DNA of 64,000 bases from Taklimakanibacter albus. GTDB taxonomy: Bacteria; Pseudomonadota; Alphaproteobacteria; Rhizobiales; Aestuariivirgaceae. Under the pieces are notes generated by a model. The model was not told the origin of the DNA and did no database searches. It worked only from the letters and a program-made list of their open reading frames with translations. Positions within the stretch are counted from its first letter, which is position 1; each line of letters opens with the position of its first letter. Of this stretch, positions 60,589-64,000 are shown in pieces. The stretch lies in assembly GCF_016595235.1 (NCBI RefSeq), contig NZ_JAENHL010000006.1, forward strand, positions 930,001 through 994,000, read 5' to 3'. Both the position numbers and the translations under genes were made by a program.

Positions 60589-61551
60589 CTAGTGCGCATT
60601 GCGCACGCGTGGATCGAGCAGCACGTAGAGCAGATCCACCATGATATTGGCGACGACGATGAAAAAGCCGGCGAGCAGGACGACCCCGATGATGATCGGC
60701 CGGTCCTGATTGCCGACCGCCTGGACGGCGAGCGAGCCGATGCCTTGCAGGCCGAAGACCTGCTCGGTGACGATGGCGCCACCGAGAACGGCGGCGATGT
60801 CGGCGCCGAGCTGCGTGGTGAGGGGCGTGAGTATGCTGCGGAACCCGTGCTTGAGAACGACCTTGTGTTCCGACAGCCCCTTGGCGCGCGCCGTGCGGAT
60901 ATAGTCCTCACCCATCACCGCCAGCATCTCGCCGCGCGTCAGGCGGGCATAGATGGCGGCCGTGGTGAGGGCCAGCGTTACCCATGGCAGGAACATGTGC
61001 CAGGCCCAGATCAGGGGATCGGCCAGGAACGGCTTGTATCCGCCGGCGGGAAATAGCGTGAAGCCCGCCTGGCGCGGCATGAAATATAAAAGATAGAGCA
61101 AGGCCATGCCGAGCACGAAGGTCGGAAAGCTGACACCGACGAGAATGAAGCCTTGCCCCATCCTGTCGCGCCAGCTGCCGGGATGGCGCGCCGACATGAT
61201 GCCGATGGGAATGCCGAGCGCCAGCCACATCAGGACCGCCCCGATGCCGAGTGAGATGGTCGCCGGCATGCGGTTGGAGATCAGCTTGGTGACCGGCTGC
61301 TGGTTGCGATAGGAGAAGCCCAGATCGCCTTGCACCGTCCTGCCCAGGAAACTCAGATACTGCTCATGGATGGGCCGGTCGAGGCCGAGATTGGCGCGCA
61401 CTTGCGCGACCTGCGCTTCGGTCGCTTTTTCGCCGGTAAGCAGCCGCGCCGGATCGCCCGGCGCCACAAAGAATAGAAAGAAGACGAAGGCACTCAGGAC
61501 CAGCAGCACGAGGCCGGCGAAAGCGAGACGGCTGGCGAGAAAGGAAATCAC
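60589..61551 (-). CDS. Oligopeptide/dipeptide-type ABC transporter permease, DppB family
   Basis: 320 residues from a GTG overlapping the preceding permease stop. Six transmembrane helices. The N-terminal VAPGDPARLL and the EAA-loop region YIRTARAKGLSEHKVVLKHGFR (about 223-244) with LTTQLGADIAAVLGGAIVTEQVF are typical of DppB/OppB. Last gene of a minus-strand importer operon. Substrate could be peptides, nickel or other solutes; not determined. Confidence 0.9.
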   Translation of the reverse strand: MISFLASRLAFAGLVLLVLSAFVFFLFFVAPGDPARLLTGEKATEAQVAQVRANLGLDRPIHEQYLSFLGRTVQGDLGFSYRNQQPVTKLISNRMPATISLGIGAVLMWLALGIPIGIMSARHPGSWRDRMGQGFILVGVSFPTFVLGMALLYLLYFMPRQAGFTLFPAGGYKPFLADPLIWAWHMFLPWVTLALTTAAIYARLTRGEMLAVMGEDYIRTARAKGLSEHKVVLKHGFRSILTPLTTQLGADIAAVLGGAIVTEQVFGLQGIGSLAVQAVGNQDRPIIIGVVLLAGFFIVVANIMVDLLYVLLDPRVRNAH

Positions 61552-62488
61552 GACTTGCTCACCTTCCGCCGCTTGCGGGTCGGGCGGCCCGACGGATCGA
61601 GCGCATCGCGCAAGGCGTCGCCCAGAATGTTGAAGGACAGGGTGGTGATGAGCAGGATGGCGCCCGGAATCATGATGAGCCACCAGGCGACCAGATAGAT
61701 CGAGTTCGAGGCGGCCTCGGCCAGCATGCCACCCCAGCTTGGCGCCGGCGGCACGATTCCGAGCCCCAGGAAAGACAACGTCGCTTCGAAGACGATGCCA
61801 TTGGGGATCATCATCGTCGTATAGACGATGATCGGCACGCTCAGATTGGGCAGGATGTCGATGATCATGATCGAGACGGGGCCGGCGCCGAGCGAGCGGC
61901 TGGCTTGGACGAAATCGCGTTGCCTGAGCGAGATCACCTGTCCGCGGATCACCCGGCCGATCGTCGTCCAGCTGAAGAAGACGATGACGGCGACGCTGAG
62001 GATCACGCTTGGTCCGAAGACCGAGACGAGAGCCAGGGCGCAGAGCAGGACCGGGATGCTCATGACGAGATCCATGGTCCGCCCGAGGACGATGTCGGCC
62101 CAGCCCCCGAAATAACCGGCGACGAGCCCGATCGAGACGCCGATGAAGGAAGCGATCAACGAGGCGAGAACGCCGATGGTGAGAGAGGTTCGCGCGCCAT
62201 AAGCGAGGCGGACCATGACATCGCGGCCAAGCCCGTCGGTGCCGAACAGAAATTCCGCACCAGGTCCCACCGGCATGCCGGTCGGGGTGAGACCCGTGTC
62301 GCGATATTGCTCGAAGGCCGAGTGCCCGGTCCAGGCTTCGACGACGCCGGCGCCCAGGGCGAAGGCGACGAGCAGCAGGATGAAGCTCAGCGCCAGCAGG
62401 CCGGCTTTGTCGCGCAGCAGCCGGCGCAGCGTGAGCTCGAATGAGCCGCGCTGAACGACCGCCGGCGCGCTGTCGGTGGCTGGTGCGG

Positions 62489-62492
<4 letters not shown>
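61548..62492 (-). CDS. Oligopeptide/dipeptide-type ABC transporter permease, DppC family
   Basis: 314 residues, six transmembrane segments. Typical DppC features: N-terminal LRRLLRDKAGLLALSF, LFGTDGLGRDVMVRLAYGAR (about 84-103), and EAA region VQASRSLGAGPVSIMIIDILPN (about 195-216). Overlaps the ATPase gene and the DppB-type gene by 4 bp on either side. Confidence 0.9.

Positions 62493-64000
<1,508 letters not shown>

Overview
The window reads as a contiguous piece of chromosome from a GC-rich alphaproteobacterium, most likely of the order Hyphomicrobiales (Rhizobiales). The evidence is gene content and order: pdhB-pdhC-(SGNH hydrolase)-lpdA; lipA-coq10-cinA-ispDF-dusB-ntrB-ntrC-ntrY-ntrX; rpoZ-rsh-pyrE-acpS-lepB-rnc-era-recO; and mce-DUF1467-proS-lolC-lolD-dnaE. 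An ATP12-type F1-ATPase chaperone, a 109-bp two-palindrome repeat of the kind described in rhizobia, and short-form ProRS all fit. Genus cannot be fixed from the sequence alone. I found no rRNA, tRNA, IS element, prophage or CRISPR array.

Layout. 1-4300: pyruvate dehydrogenase operon (E1 beta cut by the left edge, E2, a small secreted unknown, an SGNH hydrolase, E3). 4304-18107: mainly metabolic and housekeeping genes lying between lpdA and lipA: threonine catabolism (kbl-tdh), CorA, a cupin, the fluoride channel CrcB, RluC-type pseudouridine synthase, a HAD phosphatase, ATP12, propionyl-CoA carboxylase beta, an MgtC/DUF4010 membrane protein, 2,2-dialkylglycine decarboxylase, RimO, and two GlsB/YeaQ-like membrane proteins. 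18114-30825: lipoate and isoprenoid genes and the nitrogen regulatory cluster ntrBCYX. This is interrupted between coq10 and cinA by an accessory patch with an EVE/PUA-like gene, a Phd-VapC toxin-antitoxin pair with a clear operator, and a lipoprotein. 30826-41611: a catabolic region with an aldehyde dehydrogenase, rpmG, an N-formylglutamate amidohydrolase-like enzyme, a LivGFHM-type ABC importer, an isochorismatase-like amidohydrolase, a glutamine-synthetase-like ligase, an RpiR regulator and a periplasmic binding protein. 41672-50502: the rpoZ-rsh-pyrE-acpS-lepB-rnc-era-recO-mce housekeeping block. 50848-59458: proS-lolC-lolD-dnaE, interrupted by a SoxR regulator divergent from two duplicated cupins. 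59484-64000: a GFA-domain protein, a cupin, and an oligopeptide-type ABC importer (permeases and a fused double ATPase) that runs off the right edge.

How the genes work together. PdhB/C, LpdA and LipA build and lipoylate the pyruvate dehydrogenase complex. PccB and Mce belong to the propionyl-CoA to methylmalonyl-CoA route. NtrBC and NtrYX are two paired sensor/regulator systems for nitrogen control. The Liv-type region looks like one regulon: a 17-base motif, TGTATYAAATNNNACAA, occurs once in the amidohydrolase/livG divergent gap and once in the rpiR/binding-protein divergent gap.

Most interesting observations. (1) A SoxR box sits inside a promoter with the 19-bp spacer characteristic of MerR-family activation, and that promoter points at a duplicated cupin pair rather than at soxS. 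(2) The putative RpiR regulon above has an unassigned nitrogenous substrate. (3) Three separate families of intergenic repeats each occur in two copies. (4) The threonine dehydrogenase has lost the structural-zinc cysteine loop. (5) A cluster of CAGSGGA units borders the toxin-antitoxin patch.
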